Positions 16,241-26,393 of a stretch of DNA of 64,000 nt are shown piece after piece; positions within the stretch are counted from its first letter, which is position 1; the number at the start of each line of letters is the position of its first letter. The DNA lies in the NCBI GenBank assembly GCA_964384905.1, contig CAYLND010000001.1, positions 1-64,000 on the forward strand, written 5' to 3'. The translations under genes were made by a program, and so were the position numbers. This stretch comes from Gp22-AA3 sp964384905 (GTDB taxonomy: Bacteria > Acidobacteriota > Polarisedimenticolia > Gp22-AA2). The notes below the pieces were generated by a model, which was not told the DNA's origin, ran no database searches, and saw only the letters and a program-made list of their open reading frames with translations.

Positions 16241-16249
16241 ATGCTAGCA
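16241..16249 (-). promoter_or_regulatory. Extended -10 of the P1 peptidase gene, near-leaderless
   Basis: Minus strand TGC-TAGCAT (16249-16241), eight bases before ATG 16232; no Shine-Dalgarno and no good -35. Predicts transcription starting about 2 nt from the start codon. Confidence 0.45.
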
Positions 16250-16291
16250 CGCGGCCCGGAGGCTCCGCGGAGCGTGGGAGGCTCCTCGATC

Positions 16292-16639
16292 ATGGCGGAC
16301 GAGCCGATTTTCCTGAAGATCTGGCGCACGGTGACGCGCGTGCCGCGGGGCCGCGTGGCGACCTACGGCCAGATCGCCGTCATGACCGGGCTGCCGCGCG
16401 GCGCGCGGACGGTTGGCTGGGCGCTGCGGGCGCTTCCCGACGACGGTCGCGTCGACGGAGTCCGGGTGCCCTGGCACCGCGTGATCAACGCGCGCGGGAC
16501 GATCAGCGACCGCGGCCCGGGCGACGGCGGCGTCCGCCGCCAGACGGCCGCGCTCCGGCGCGAGGGGATCGCCGTCTCCGGCGACGGCCGGGTCAGCCTA
16601 GGTCGCTACCTCTGGCGAGGCCAGCGTCGGCCGTCCTGA
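16292..16639 (+). CDS. Alkyltransferase-like (ATL) protein, MGMT fold without the acceptor cysteine
   Basis: Small DNA-damage-binding protein (115 residues) of the MGMT/Ogt DNA-binding domain family. Signatures: IWRTVTRVPRGRVATYGQIA, GLPRGARTVGWALRAL (helix-turn-helix with the Arg finger region), then VPWHRVINARG. In true O6-alkylguanine transferases this last motif is PCHRV; here Trp replaces the acceptor Cys, so it cannot accept the alkyl group. ATL proteins instead bind alkylated guanine and recruit nucleotide excision repair. ATG 16292 has GTGGGAG upstream. Its last 42 bp overlap the 3' end of the convergent ABC exporter gene. Confidence 0.93.
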   Translation: MADEPIFLKIWRTVTRVPRGRVATYGQIAVMTGLPRGARTVGWALRALPDDGRVDGVRVPWHRVINARGTISDRGPGDGGVRRQTAALRREGIAVSGDGRVSLGRYLWRGQRRPS

Positions 16640-18424
16640 ATCGGGCGATGCGAGCCCGAATTGCAGCTGATACAGCCGGTGATAGATGCCCCCCTGCCGG
16701 AGCAGGGCGCGGTGGGTGCCCTGCTCGACGATCCGGCCGTGGTGCATGACGAGGATCCTGTCGGCCCCCACGGTCGTCGACAGGCGATGGGCGATGACCA
16801 GCGACGTCCGCCCCGCGAGCAGCCGCTCGAGCGCCTTCTGGATGAGGAGCTCCGTCTCGCTGTCGACGCTGCTGGTCGCCTCGTCGAGCACCAGGACGGC
16901 GGGGTCGTAAGCCAGGGCGCGGGCGAACGACAGAAGCTGTTTCTGACCCACCGAGACGTTGCCGCCGCGTTCGCGCACCACGGCGGACAGCCCGCCGGGC
17001 AGTCTCTGGATGAACTCGGCCGCATGGACGGCACGCGCCGCGTCCTCGATCCGCTCCGAAGCCAGGGCCGGGTTGCCGAAGGCGATGTTCGAAGCGATGC
17101 TTCCCGCGAACAGGAAGTGATCCTGGAGCACGACCCCGACCTGACGCCGCAGGTAGGGAAGGGGGAGTGCGCGGACGTCGCGGCCGTCGACTCGAATCGC
17201 GCCGGAAGTGACGTCGTAGAGACGGACGAGCAGCTTGATCAGGGTCGTCTTGCCCGAGCCGGTGGCGCCGACGATCGCCACCCGCTCGCCCGGCTCGGCG
17301 CGCAGGCTGACGTCGCGCACGACCTCGTCGTTGCGGCGGTAGGCGAATCGTACCGCGTCGAATTCGATCCGCCCGCGCGCCCGGGGCGGCAGGGAGACGG
17401 CGACCGACGGCGACAGGATGGACGGCCGCTCGTCCAGGAGAGCGAAGATCCGTTCCAGGGAGGCCATGGCGGCCTGCAGGACGGCGTAGAATCCGGAGAG
17501 ATCGCGGATCGGCCCGAAGAAGCGCGACGTGTACTCGAGGAACGCCACCAGGGTCCCGAGGGTCAGCGCGCCCCGGAGGATCTGCCCGCCACCATACCAG
17601 AGCATCAGCGCGATGGCGACGTTCCCGACGAGCTCGATGATCGCCGAGAAGCTCGATTCGTAGACGATGGAACGCAGCTCGGCGTCGCGATGATCCGAGT
17701 TGAGGGCGTCGAACTCCCGGGTGCTGACCTCCTCGTGGCGGAACAGCTGCAGGAGCAGCATGCCGGAGATCGACTCCTGCAGGGAGGCGTTGATGCGCGC
17801 GATGCGCCGCCGGACGTCGCGATACGCCTGGCGAATACGGCCGCGCAGCAGGGTCGACAGCAGGAACAGGAGCGGCGTCAGGGCGAACGCGACGCAGGCC
17901 AGGCGCCAGTCGAGCCACAGGAGGATCGCCACGATGGCGAGCAGCTTCACGCTGTCGCCCAGGAGCGACACCACCCCCGAGGTGAACAGGTCGGCGAGCG
18001 ACTCGATGTCCGTGGTCACGCGGGTCATCAGCCGTCCCACCGGGTGACGATCGAAGAACGACGAGTCGAGGGAGAGCAGGTGCCGGTAGGTCCGATCGCG
18101 CAGACGCAGGATGACGTTCTGACCGGTCCGCTCCATGGTGTAGAGCTGGGCGTAGCGGGCGACCAGCTCGACGGCCAACGCGGCGATGTACGCCAGGGCC
18201 AGCAGCGCGACGCCGCGGCGATCGCCGCGCGGGATCGGCCCGTCGATGAGCAGCTTGAAGAGATAGGGTTGCAGGAGCTGCGCGCCCATGACCACGAACA
18301 TCACCACCACCGACAGAGCGATGAGCACTCTTTCGGGCGCGACGTCGACGAGGATTCGTCTCACCAGACGGGCGTCGTACGCCTTTCCGAGGACCACCTC
18401 GTCCTGCTCGTCCGGCGCGCTCAC
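16598..18424 (-). CDS. ABC exporter half-transporter (permease-ATPase fusion), consensus-site partner
   Basis: One half of a probable heterodimeric exporter: six transmembrane helices (about 30-320), then a nucleotide-binding domain. Walker A VGATGSGKTTLIK, Q-loop VVLQDHFLF, signature VSVGQKQLLSFARAL, Walker B VLVLDEATSSVD with the catalytic Glu, and H-loop IAHRLST. The signature is degenerate (VSVGQ rather than LSGGQ), while Walker B is intact. Its start overlaps the stop of the partner gene by 4 nt (ATGA). Last gene of the asnS operon. Substrate unknown: lipid, drug or peptide are all possible. Confidence 0.94.
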   Translation of the reverse strand: MSAPDEQDEVVLGKAYDARLVRRILVDVAPERVLIALSVVVMFVVMGAQLLQPYLFKLLIDGPIPRGDRRGVALLALAYIAALAVELVARYAQLYTMERTGQNVILRLRDRTYRHLLSLDSSFFDRHPVGRLMTRVTTDIESLADLFTSGVVSLLGDSVKLLAIVAILLWLDWRLACVAFALTPLLFLLSTLLRGRIRQAYRDVRRRIARINASLQESISGMLLLQLFRHEEVSTREFDALNSDHRDAELRSIVYESSFSAIIELVGNVAIALMLWYGGGQILRGALTLGTLVAFLEYTSRFFGPIRDLSGFYAVLQAAMASLERIFALLDERPSILSPSVAVSLPPRARGRIEFDAVRFAYRRNDEVVRDVSLRAEPGERVAIVGATGSGKTTLIKLLVRLYDVTSGAIRVDGRDVRALPLPYLRRQVGVVLQDHFLFAGSIASNIAFGNPALASERIEDAARAVHAAEFIQRLPGGLSAVVRERGGNVSVGQKQLLSFARALAYDPAVLVLDEATSSVDSETELLIQKALERLLAGRTSLVIAHRLSTTVGADRILVMHHGRIVEQGTHRALLRQGGIYHRLYQLQFGLASPDSGRPTLASPEVAT

Positions 18425-20187
18425 AGGGTCTCCATCTCCTTCTCGAGCTGCTGCTGGCGGCGCATGCGCGCGAACGGGCCGTTGCGCGCGAGGAGCTCGG
18501 GCACGGTGCCCGATTCCGCGACGCGACCGTCCTCGAGGACGACGATGCGGTCGGCCCCCAGGACGGTGGAGACCCGGTGCGAGACCAGGAGGGTCGTGCG
18601 CCGGCGCATGACGTCGCGCAGACCGGTCAGGATGGCCTCTTCGGTGTCGGCGTCGATGCTGCTCAGGGCGTCGTCGAGGATCAGGATGCGTGGATCGAGG
18701 AGCAGGGCGCGCGCCAACGCCACCCTCTGGCGCTGTCCGCCCGACAGCGTGACACCGCGCTCACCGACCGGCGTGTCGAGCCCCTGCGGCAGGTCGGGCA
18801 GGTCGCGCGGGAGCTGAGCGATGCGGGCCACCTCCTCGATCCGCTCGCGGGCGGCCGCGGGAGCGCCGAGGGCGATGTTCTCGGCGATCGTCTTCGAGAA
18901 CAGAAAGGTCTCCTGCGGCACGACCGCGACCTGCCGGCGCAGGCATCCGGTCGGCAGGTCGTTGAGATCGTGCCCGTCGATCGCGATCGTGCCGTCGGGG
19001 ACGGGGTAGACGGCCGCCACGAGCTGCAGGAGAGTGCTCTTTCCAGAACCGACCCGTCCGACCACGCCGAGGGTCGTCCCCGCCGGAGCGTCCAGCGTGA
19101 CGTCGCTGAGGGCGGGACGCGTCCCCGGGTCGGCCCCCGGGTAGGTGAAGTCGAGAGATCGGAAGGCGATCGCGCCACGCAGATCCAGCCCCGGCGTCGG
19201 CGCGCGATCGCCCGGGAGATCGCTCTCGATCGCCCGGATCTCCTCCAGCCGCCGGATCGCGCCCAGACCGCGCTGGAAGACCCCGAGCACCCACCCCATC
19301 ATGACGGTCGGATCGGCGAGCAGGGCCAGATACGAGAGGAAGGCCACCAGCCCTCCCTTGGTCAGAGTCCCGGCGATCACGTGGCGGCCACCGAGCCCGA
19401 TCGCCGCGAGGGTGCTCAGTCCTCCCAGACCGCGCATGAGGCTCACGATGAGACCGCGACTGCGCGCGAGGCGGAGCGAGCAGCGGCGATACGCGCGACT
19501 TCTTTCGCCGAACCGGCCGGCCTCGCCCGCCTCCCGCACGAACGCCTTCACCAGGTTGATGCCGCTCAGCGTCTCGTGCGCCGTGTTGCTGAGCTCGCCG
19601 AGCTGCTCCTGCGCGGCGTTGCTCTGCTGGTGGATGTGTCGGCTGACGTGGAACACCCCCGCCAGAAGGAGCGGGTAGGGAAGGAGCGCGATCAGGGTGA
19701 GCCCCGGGTCGAGGCGCGCGAGCAGCGGCAGACCGGCCGCATAGACGAGAGTGATGTTCATGACGCTCAGCAGGCCCGGCCCGAACAGCGAGCGGACCAG
19801 CAGGAGATCGTTGACGGCCCGCGACATGATGTCGCCGGTTCGCCGCCGCGCATAGAACGAGGCGGGGAGCGTCAGGAGGTGCGCGTACAGATCGTTGCGG
19901 ATGTCGTAGACGATGCGTCGTGACGCGCCCAGGATGAAAAGTCGGGAGCGGGTGCGGATGACGGCCAGGATGGCCGACGTGAGCAGGATGGCCAGCGCGA
20001 TGGACGCGACGCGCCGGAGCGGAGCGCCCCGCTCCAGGGCGTCGATCGCCTCTTTGAGCAGCCAGGGGATGCACAGGGTCAGAGCGCTGGTCGCGACCAG
20101 GCAGAGAAACCCGAAGATGAAGTCCCGGCGGTAGAGCCGGAGGTAGCGCAGGATCAGGGGCACGCGCTCAGGTCCGGGTCGGCGCAC
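18421..20187 (-). CDS. ABC exporter half-transporter (permease-ATPase fusion), degenerate-site partner
   Basis: Partner half of the heterodimer, 588 residues: six transmembrane helices (about 20-310), then the ATPase domain. Walker A VGRVGSGKSTLLQ, Q-loop VVPQETFLF, canonical signature LSGGQRQRVALARALL, Walker B ILILDDALSSIDADTE and H-loop VSHRVST. The residue after the Walker B Asp is Asp, not the catalytic Glu, as in TM287/BmrC-type degenerate subunits. Paired with the neighbour's VSVGQ signature this gives one active and one degenerate ATP site. The GTG at 20187 overlaps holB by 20 nt; GTG 20163 (VPLILRYLRLYRR), just after the holB stop, is an equally good start. Confidence 0.94.
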   Translation of the reverse strand: MRRPGPERVPLILRYLRLYRRDFIFGFLCLVATSALTLCIPWLLKEAIDALERGAPLRRVASIALAILLTSAILAVIRTRSRLFILGASRRIVYDIRNDLYAHLLTLPASFYARRRTGDIMSRAVNDLLLVRSLFGPGLLSVMNITLVYAAGLPLLARLDPGLTLIALLPYPLLLAGVFHVSRHIHQQSNAAQEQLGELSNTAHETLSGINLVKAFVREAGEAGRFGERSRAYRRCSLRLARSRGLIVSLMRGLGGLSTLAAIGLGGRHVIAGTLTKGGLVAFLSYLALLADPTVMMGWVLGVFQRGLGAIRRLEEIRAIESDLPGDRAPTPGLDLRGAIAFRSLDFTYPGADPGTRPALSDVTLDAPAGTTLGVVGRVGSGKSTLLQLVAAVYPVPDGTIAIDGHDLNDLPTGCLRRQVAVVPQETFLFSKTIAENIALGAPAAARERIEEVARIAQLPRDLPDLPQGLDTPVGERGVTLSGGQRQRVALARALLLDPRILILDDALSSIDADTEEAILTGLRDVMRRRTTLLVSHRVSTVLGADRIVVLEDGRVAESGTVPELLARNGPFARMRRQQQLEKEMETL

Positions 20188-21301
20188 CCGGAGCGGGACG
20201 AGCGGCGCCCGGCAGGAGTCCGATCAGGAAGTTCTCGAGCAGGAGCTGGCGATTTCCCTTGTGACGGATCGACTCGAGGGTGGCCTCCAGCTCCTCCAGG
20301 GCGGCCCCGGACCGGTCGCCGATGCGGGCGGCCAGCTCGCGCAGGCGCGGGGCGATGTCCACGTTGATGAGACGGGCCTCGTCGGCCGGAGCGGCGTGCA
20401 GGATCAGCGCGTCGCGCAGCAGCGTCATCAGGAGGTCGAGGTCGCCCTCGAGCGGCTCGCCGGACTGCAGGACCGCCTCGGCCCGCGCCACCGCCAGACC
20501 GGGGTCGCCGCGTCGTTCGAGATCCTCGAGCAGGGCGACGAGACGCTCGCGGCGGCGCCGGAACTCGTCCAGGTCGAGATCGAGTGCGCGGCCGATGCGA
20601 CCACCGGAAAGACCGGCCCGCAGGACCGCCTCCTCGGCCTGGAGCTCGCGCGTCTCGACGAGAAAATTGACGATCGCGTGTCGCGGGACGAGCTGGAACG
20701 GCACCGCCTGGCAGCGCGAGCGGATGGTGGGCAGAAGGGCGTGCCACGACGGAGTGATGAGGATCAGCACGGCATGGGGCGGCGGCTCCTCGAGGGTCTT
20801 CAGCAGGGCGTTGGCGGCCGCGGCCTCCATGCGATGCGCCTGATCCACGATCAGGATCGAACGCTCGGATTCGGACGGCCGTCGCTGCAGGAAGGCGATC
20901 CCCTGTCGCACGCGGTCGATGAGAACCGACCAGACGGGATGGGCGATCGCGTCCGCCTGCTGCTCCTGGGGCGCGGGTCCGGCCGGACCGCCGTCCGCCT
21001 CGCTCGCGTCGAAATCGGCCTTCCTCTCGGGCAGCACCAGGCGCACGTCGGGGTGGACGAGGATCCGATCGCCGACGCGGCGACACGAGCGGCAGGCGCC
21101 GCAGGGTCGGCCCTCGGGGGCCGTGCACAGCAACGCCCGGCTCACCAGAAGGGCCGTCGCCAGCTTTCCGGTGCCGACGGGTCCGTGGAAGATCAGAGAT
21201 GGAAAGATCCGCCCGTCTTCGAGCGCCGTCTGGAGAGCCGGGATGGCGCGCGGCTGTCCCAGGATGATCCGGTCGAGAGGAGCGAAGCGGCGTCGGCTCA
21301 C
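20168..21301 (-). CDS. holB: DNA polymerase III delta' subunit (clamp-loader ATPase homologue)
   Basis: Clamp-loader subunit, 377 residues. Begins with RIILGQPRAIPALQTALEDGRIFPSLIFHGPVGTGK (about 11-46; P-loop Lys kept, but Leu instead of Thr after it). A zinc-knuckle-like run C-x8-C-x2-C-x2-C follows at about 57-71. Then ILIVDQAHRMEAAAANALLKTLEEPPPHAVLILIT and the sensor-1 block TIRSRCQAVPF. The GTG at 21301 forms a GTGA overlap with the tmk stop, fixing the start. tmk-holB adjacency is common in bacteria. Confidence 0.93.
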   Translation of the reverse strand: MSRRRFAPLDRIILGQPRAIPALQTALEDGRIFPSLIFHGPVGTGKLATALLVSRALLCTAPEGRPCGACRSCRRVGDRILVHPDVRLVLPERKADFDASEADGGPAGPAPQEQQADAIAHPVWSVLIDRVRQGIAFLQRRPSESERSILIVDQAHRMEAAAANALLKTLEEPPPHAVLILITPSWHALLPTIRSRCQAVPFQLVPRHAIVNFLVETRELQAEEAVLRAGLSGGRIGRALDLDLDEFRRRRERLVALLEDLERRGDPGLAVARAEAVLQSGEPLEGDLDLLMTLLRDALILHAAPADEARLINVDIAPRLRELAARIGDRSGAALEELEATLESIRHKGNRQLLLENFLIGLLPGAARPAPGAPTRT

Positions 21302-21966
21302 TCGGCGGCGCCCCGCGTCGCGAGGAAGCGGTCGATCGCCTCGCCCACCCGGCGGTGCACCGCTTCGATGGAGCCGCGCGCGTCGACGATCACGAAGCGC
21401 CCGGGCTCCTGCCGGGCCATCTCGAGGTAGCCGGCGCGCACCCGCTCGTGGAACGCCAGATCCTCCTGCTCGAAGCGCGTGAGCTGCGTCGCGGCGGCCG
21501 ACTCGCGGCCACGGGCGCGCTCGAGGGCGACGCCCGCGTCGATGTCGAACAGAAACGTCAGGTCCGGTCGCAGGGAGAGCGTCTCGAGACCGTGCAGGGC
21601 ATCGATCAGGTCGTGGCGGATCCCCCGGCCATAACCCTGGTAGGCCATGGTGGCGTCGAGGAACCGATCGCAGAGGACCAGACGGCCCGCCTCGATGGCC
21701 GGGCGGATGACCTGCTCGATGTGCTGCGCCCGCGCCGCCGCGTACAGGAGCAGCTCGCAGGTCGGGGTCATGGCCGTGTTGCGCGCGTCGAGCACCAGGT
21801 TGCGGATCTGGTCGCCGATCGGCGTGCCCCCCGGCTCTCGCGTCAGCAGGTGATCGATGCCCAGCTCCTCGACGCGGTTGGAGAGCAGCTGGATCTGCGT
21901 GGTCTTGCCGGACCCTTCGATTCCCTCGAAGGTGATGAATCGCTTGACGTGCGCTCTCGGGCTCAT
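21298..21966 (-). CDS. tmk: Thymidylate kinase
   Basis: Phosphorylates dTMP to dTDP. 222 residues: P-loop FITFEGIEGSGKTTQIQLL (about 10-28), the DR(F/Y) motif with LVLCDRFLDATMAYQGYGRG (about 102-121), the TREPGGTPIGDQIR block, and a LID region ARGRESAAATQLTRFEQEDLAFHERVRAGYLEMA. ATG 21966 gives the normal length; the frame is open for about 370 bp further upstream but only as a shadow of ribF. Coupled to holB by GTGA. A 112-bp gap upstream carries an extended -10 that may add to transcription from asnS. Confidence 0.96.
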   Translation of the reverse strand: MSPRAHVKRFITFEGIEGSGKTTQIQLLSNRVEELGIDHLLTREPGGTPIGDQIRNLVLDARNTAMTPTCELLLYAAARAQHIEQVIRPAIEAGRLVLCDRFLDATMAYQGYGRGIRHDLIDALHGLETLSLRPDLTFLFDIDAGVALERARGRESAAATQLTRFEQEDLAFHERVRAGYLEMARQEPGRFVIVDARGSIEAVHRRVGEAIDRFLATRGAAE

Positions 21967-22022
21967 CGATTCCGGGATCGGTGCGGTCCGTCGGTGCGGC
22001 CGCGGCACCGGGAAGGCGTCGC

Positions 22023-22031
22023 ATCTTAGCA
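22023..22031 (-). promoter_or_regulatory. Possible internal promoter before tmk-holB-ABC
   Basis: Minus strand TGC-TAAGAT (22031-22023), an extended -10 in the only sizeable gap (112 bp) of the asnS operon. I find no convincing -35. Confidence 0.35.
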
Positions 22032-22078
22032 CACTCGGCGATCGACCCGGCGCTATGGCGCCTGGGCACGAGCGCGAT

Positions 22079-23026
22079 TCACGAGCCCGCGTCGCGCGGG
22101 ATCCGGGCGGCGAAGTAGTCCCGGGCCCTGCGGACGTCGCGCCGCACCTGATCCACCAGCGCGGCCGGCGATTCGAACTTGAGCTCCGGACGGAGTCGCG
22201 CCAGGAGCCGCACCTGGAGCGGGCGCTCGTACAGGTCGCCCGGGTTGTCGAGAATGTGCGTCTCGATCGCGTACCGGGCCCCCTCGAAGGTGGGACGCGA
22301 TCCGATGTTGGTGACCGCCGGGCGCGGCGTGTCATCGGTCACCGCTTCGCTGACGTACACGCCGTCCTGCGGCACCAGCTCGTTCTCGGTCGCCAGGTTC
22401 GCCGTCGGGAAGCCCAGGGCCGCGCCGCGCGACTCGCCGTGGATCACGGTCCCCTCGATCATGTAGGGCCGGCCCAGGAGCTCGCGCGCCAGCTCGACCT
22501 CTCCCGCCTGGAGAGCCCGGCGGATGCGGCTGCTGCTGATCGGACTGTTGAGATAGAGCACCTCACCCACCTGCGCGGCGCGAATGCCGAGCTCCCCGCA
22601 CAGTCGGATGAGCAGGTCCGCGTTGCCCTCCCGTCCACGCCCGAAGTTGAAGTTCGCGCCGACGTAGACCTCGCTCGCCCCCAGGCCCTCGGCCAGATGC
22701 TCCCGGACGAAGCGCTCCGCGGCCACCTCGGCGAGCTCCATGGTGAACGGGAGGATCAGGAGATATTCGAGCCCCGCCGCCTCGATCAGAGTCAGCTTCT
22801 GCTTGCGCGTGGTGAGCATGCTCGGCGCGCGCTCCGGCGCCAGCACCTTGAGCGGGTGGGGATCGAAGGTGATCATCAGGCTGCTGCCGCCGGTCTCGCG
22901 GGCGCGCTCCAGCACCGTGCGCACGATCGCCTGGTGGCCCCGGTGCAGCCCGTCGAAATTTCCGACCGTGACGACCGGCGCCCGCAGATGAGCGCGCAGC
23001 GTGGCCACGTCGTCGAAGACCTTCAT
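22079..23026 (-). CDS. ribF: Bifunctional riboflavin kinase / FAD synthetase
   Basis: Makes FMN and FAD. The N-terminal nucleotidyltransferase domain (1-180) has VTVGNFDGLHRGHQAIV with the HxGH-type motif (about 20-36), FDPHPLKVL, GANFNFGRGREGNADLL and the SSSRIRRALQAGEVELARELLGRPY signature. The C-terminal riboflavin kinase (about 185-310) has GTVIHGESRGAALGFPTANL and NIGSRPTF, ending with the usual helix. 315 residues is standard. 21 bp after the pgpA stop, in the asnS operon. Confidence 0.97.
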   Translation of the reverse strand: MKVFDDVATLRAHLRAPVVTVGNFDGLHRGHQAIVRTVLERARETGGSSLMITFDPHPLKVLAPERAPSMLTTRKQKLTLIEAAGLEYLLILPFTMELAEVAAERFVREHLAEGLGASEVYVGANFNFGRGREGNADLLIRLCGELGIRAAQVGEVLYLNSPISSSRIRRALQAGEVELARELLGRPYMIEGTVIHGESRGAALGFPTANLATENELVPQDGVYVSEAVTDDTPRPAVTNIGSRPTFEGARYAIETHILDNPGDLYERPLQVRLLARLRPELKFESPAALVDQVRRDVRRARDYFAARIPRDAGS

Positions 23027-23047
23027 GCAAGGCTCCCGGGGACGCCG

Positions 23048-23538
23048 TCAGTTCAGGCGCGAGGACACGGCTCCGAGGAATCGAAGGGCCAGATTGGCGT
23101 ACACGCCGGCGATCAGATCGTCCGTCATGATCCCCCAGCCGCCGGGAAGCCGCTCGGCCCAGCGGGCCGGCTGCGGCTTGAGCACGTCCATGACCCGGAA
23201 CAGGAAAAAGCCGAGAGCGACGACCCTCCACGCGTGCGCCCACAACGTCGCCGGCAGGAACAGGAGTGTCACGAAGTAGCCGGCCACCTCGTCGATCACG
23301 ACGACACCCGGGTCGCGCAGCCCGAGGACATGCGCCGTCACGCCCGACGCCCAGAGGCCGATCAGGGAAATGCCGGCGGTCACCGCGAGGAAGCCCCAGT
23401 CGGGAAGAGCGTGCCGCGCCCAGAGCGCCAGAGGCACCGCCACCAGGGTGCCGGCCGTTCCCGGAGCGAAAGGCGCGCGACCGGAGCCGAACACCGTGGC
23501 CACGACGATCGCGCAGGTCGTCCGGGGATCCCGGCGCG

Positions 23539-23542
<4 letters not shown>
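23048..23542 (-). CDS. pgpA: Phosphatidylglycerophosphatase A
   Basis: Membrane phosphatase converting phosphatidylglycerol phosphate to phosphatidylglycerol. 164 residues with four hydrophobic segments. PgpA motifs are clear: GSGRAPFAPGTAGTLVAVPLAL (about 19-40), the VVIDEVAGYFVTLLFLP segment with the acidic active-site residues, FFLFRVMDVLKPQPARWAERLPGGWGIMTDDLIAGVYANL. The start overlaps the rimO stop (ATGA). Confidence 0.95.
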
Positions 23543-24897
<1,355 letters not shown>

Positions 24898-24910
24898 CGC
24901 GCGGGGCCCC

Positions 24911-26233
24911 TCATGGATAGAGCCGGTTGAGCGTGCGTGGGTAGGGGATCGCTTCGCGGAGATGATGGATACCGGCGACCCAGGCGACGAACCGCTCGAT
25001 CCCCATGCCGAACCCGGCGTGCGGCACCGAGCCGTACTTGCGGACGTCGAGGTACCAGCGGAACGCCTCCACGGGAAGCTTGTGCTCCTCGATGCGCCGC
25101 AGCAGGAGATCGTGGTCGTGGATGCGCTGGCTGCCGCCGATGATCTCGCCGTACCCCTCGGGCGCCAGGACGTCGACGCACAGGGCCCGGTCCGGCGCCT
25201 GCGGGTCGGGTTGCATGTAGAACGCCTTGATCGCCGCCGGATAGTGGGTGATCATCACCGGCCGCTCGAGCGCCTCGGTCAGCACGGTCTCGTCGAACCC
25301 TCCGAAGTCGCCGCCCGGCTCGAACGGCGGCGCGTCCTGCTGACGCGCCCGCGCCCGCACGTCGTCCCGCATCAGGACGGCGGCGGCCTCGTCGTACGTC
25401 ATGCGCGGGAACGGCCGGCGGATGGCCTCCAATCGGGTGACGTCCCGCTCGAGCGTCGTGAGCTCCGCGCGGCAGCGCTCGAGCGTCCGGGCGACCAGCG
25501 TCACGATGAAGTCCTCGGCCAGATCGAGAATCTCGGGCAGACCCGCGTAGGCGACCTCGGGCTCCACCATCCAGAACTCCGTGAGATGGCGGCGCGTCTT
25601 GGACTTCTCCGCCCGAAAGGTCGGCCCGAAGCAGTACACCTTGCCGAAGGCCAGGCAGGCGGGCTCGAGGTAAAGCTGACCCGACTGGCTGAGATAGGCC
25701 TTCGTCTCGAAATAGTCGGTCTCGAACAGCGTCGAGGTGCCCTCGCAGGCCGCGGGGGTCAGGATCGGCGAGTCGATCAGCACGAAATCGCGCTCATAGA
25801 AGAAGTCGCGAATGGCCTGACTGATCTCGCTGCGGATGCGCAGGAGAGCGTGCTGTTTCGACGAGCGCAGCCACAGGTGGCGGTGATCCAGAAGGAAGTC
25901 GGGCCCATGCTCCTTCGGACTGATCGGGTAATCCTGGGCCTGCTGGTGCACGGTGATCGAGGCCAGCTTCATCTCGTAGCCCCCGGGCGCCCGGTCGTCC
26001 TTGCGGATCGTGCCCTCGACCTCCAGCGACGACTCCTGGGTGACCTTCTGGCAGGCCTCGAACACGGCGGCGGACACCTCCGGCTGGAACGCCACGGCCT
26101 GCAGGTAGCCGGTGCCGTCGCGCACGATCAGGAACGCCAGCTTCCCCTTTTCGCGCTTGTTGTAGAGCCAGCCGCGGACCCGGACGTCCTGACCCTCGTG
26201 CGCGCCGATCCTCTTGATGGTGGTCGTCTGCAC
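24911..26233 (-). CDS. asnS: Asparaginyl-tRNA synthetase
   Basis: Class IIb synthetase, 440 residues. The N-terminal OB-fold anticodon-binding domain (about 15-105) contains VRGWLYNKREKGKLAFLIVRDGTG. The catalytic domain shows motif 1 (LRIRSEISQAIRDFFYERDFVLIDSPILTP), motif 2 (FGPTFRAEKSKTRRHLTEFWMVEPE) and motif 3 (AGFGMGIERFVAWVAGI). The EGTSTLFETDYF stretch and the HLTEFWMVEPE form are those of AsnRS rather than AspRS. Head of an eight-gene operon with a near-consensus promoter. Confidence 0.96.
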   Translation of the reverse strand: MQTTTIKRIGAHEGQDVRVRGWLYNKREKGKLAFLIVRDGTGYLQAVAFQPEVSAAVFEACQKVTQESSLEVEGTIRKDDRAPGGYEMKLASITVHQQAQDYPISPKEHGPDFLLDHRHLWLRSSKQHALLRIRSEISQAIRDFFYERDFVLIDSPILTPAACEGTSTLFETDYFETKAYLSQSGQLYLEPACLAFGKVYCFGPTFRAEKSKTRRHLTEFWMVEPEVAYAGLPEILDLAEDFIVTLVARTLERCRAELTTLERDVTRLEAIRRPFPRMTYDEAAAVLMRDDVRARARQQDAPPFEPGGDFGGFDETVLTEALERPVMITHYPAAIKAFYMQPDPQAPDRALCVDVLAPEGYGEIIGGSQRIHDHDLLLRRIEEHKLPVEAFRWYLDVRKYGSVPHAGFGMGIERFVAWVAGIHHLREAIPYPRTLNRLYP

Positions 26234-26255
26234 CCTCTCTCCGCAAGAAGGCGGA

Positions 26256-26285
26256 ATTATAGGAGGCGCCCGAGATCGCGGTCAA
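26256..26285 (-). promoter_or_regulatory. Promoter of the asnS-rimO-pgpA-ribF-tmk-holB-ABC-ABC operon
   Basis: Minus strand: TTGACC (26285-26280), 18-bp spacer, perfect TATAAT (26261-26256). Start near 26249 leaves about 16 nt before the ATG at 26233. Confidence 0.75.
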
Positions 26286-26332
26286 GAAACGCTCCGGGCG
26301 GGATCGAACGCGGACGCGCGGCGGCCCGATGA

Positions 26333-26338
26333 TATAAG
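26333..26338 (+). promoter_or_regulatory. Possible -10 of the 26394 acetyltransferase gene
   Basis: TATAAG about 55 bp before the TTG start; I see no matching -35, so this is tentative. Confidence 0.25.
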
Positions 26339-26393
26339 GGACCGTCGGCGGGGCCTCGCGCGCAGCGCCGGCGCCCCGAGCGGAGGTGGTCCG

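Noticed and set aside
21967..22335. Upstream extension of tmk
   Set aside because: The frame stays open through the ribF end but encodes Arg/Ser-rich shadow sequence; Tmk homology begins at the ATG at 21966.
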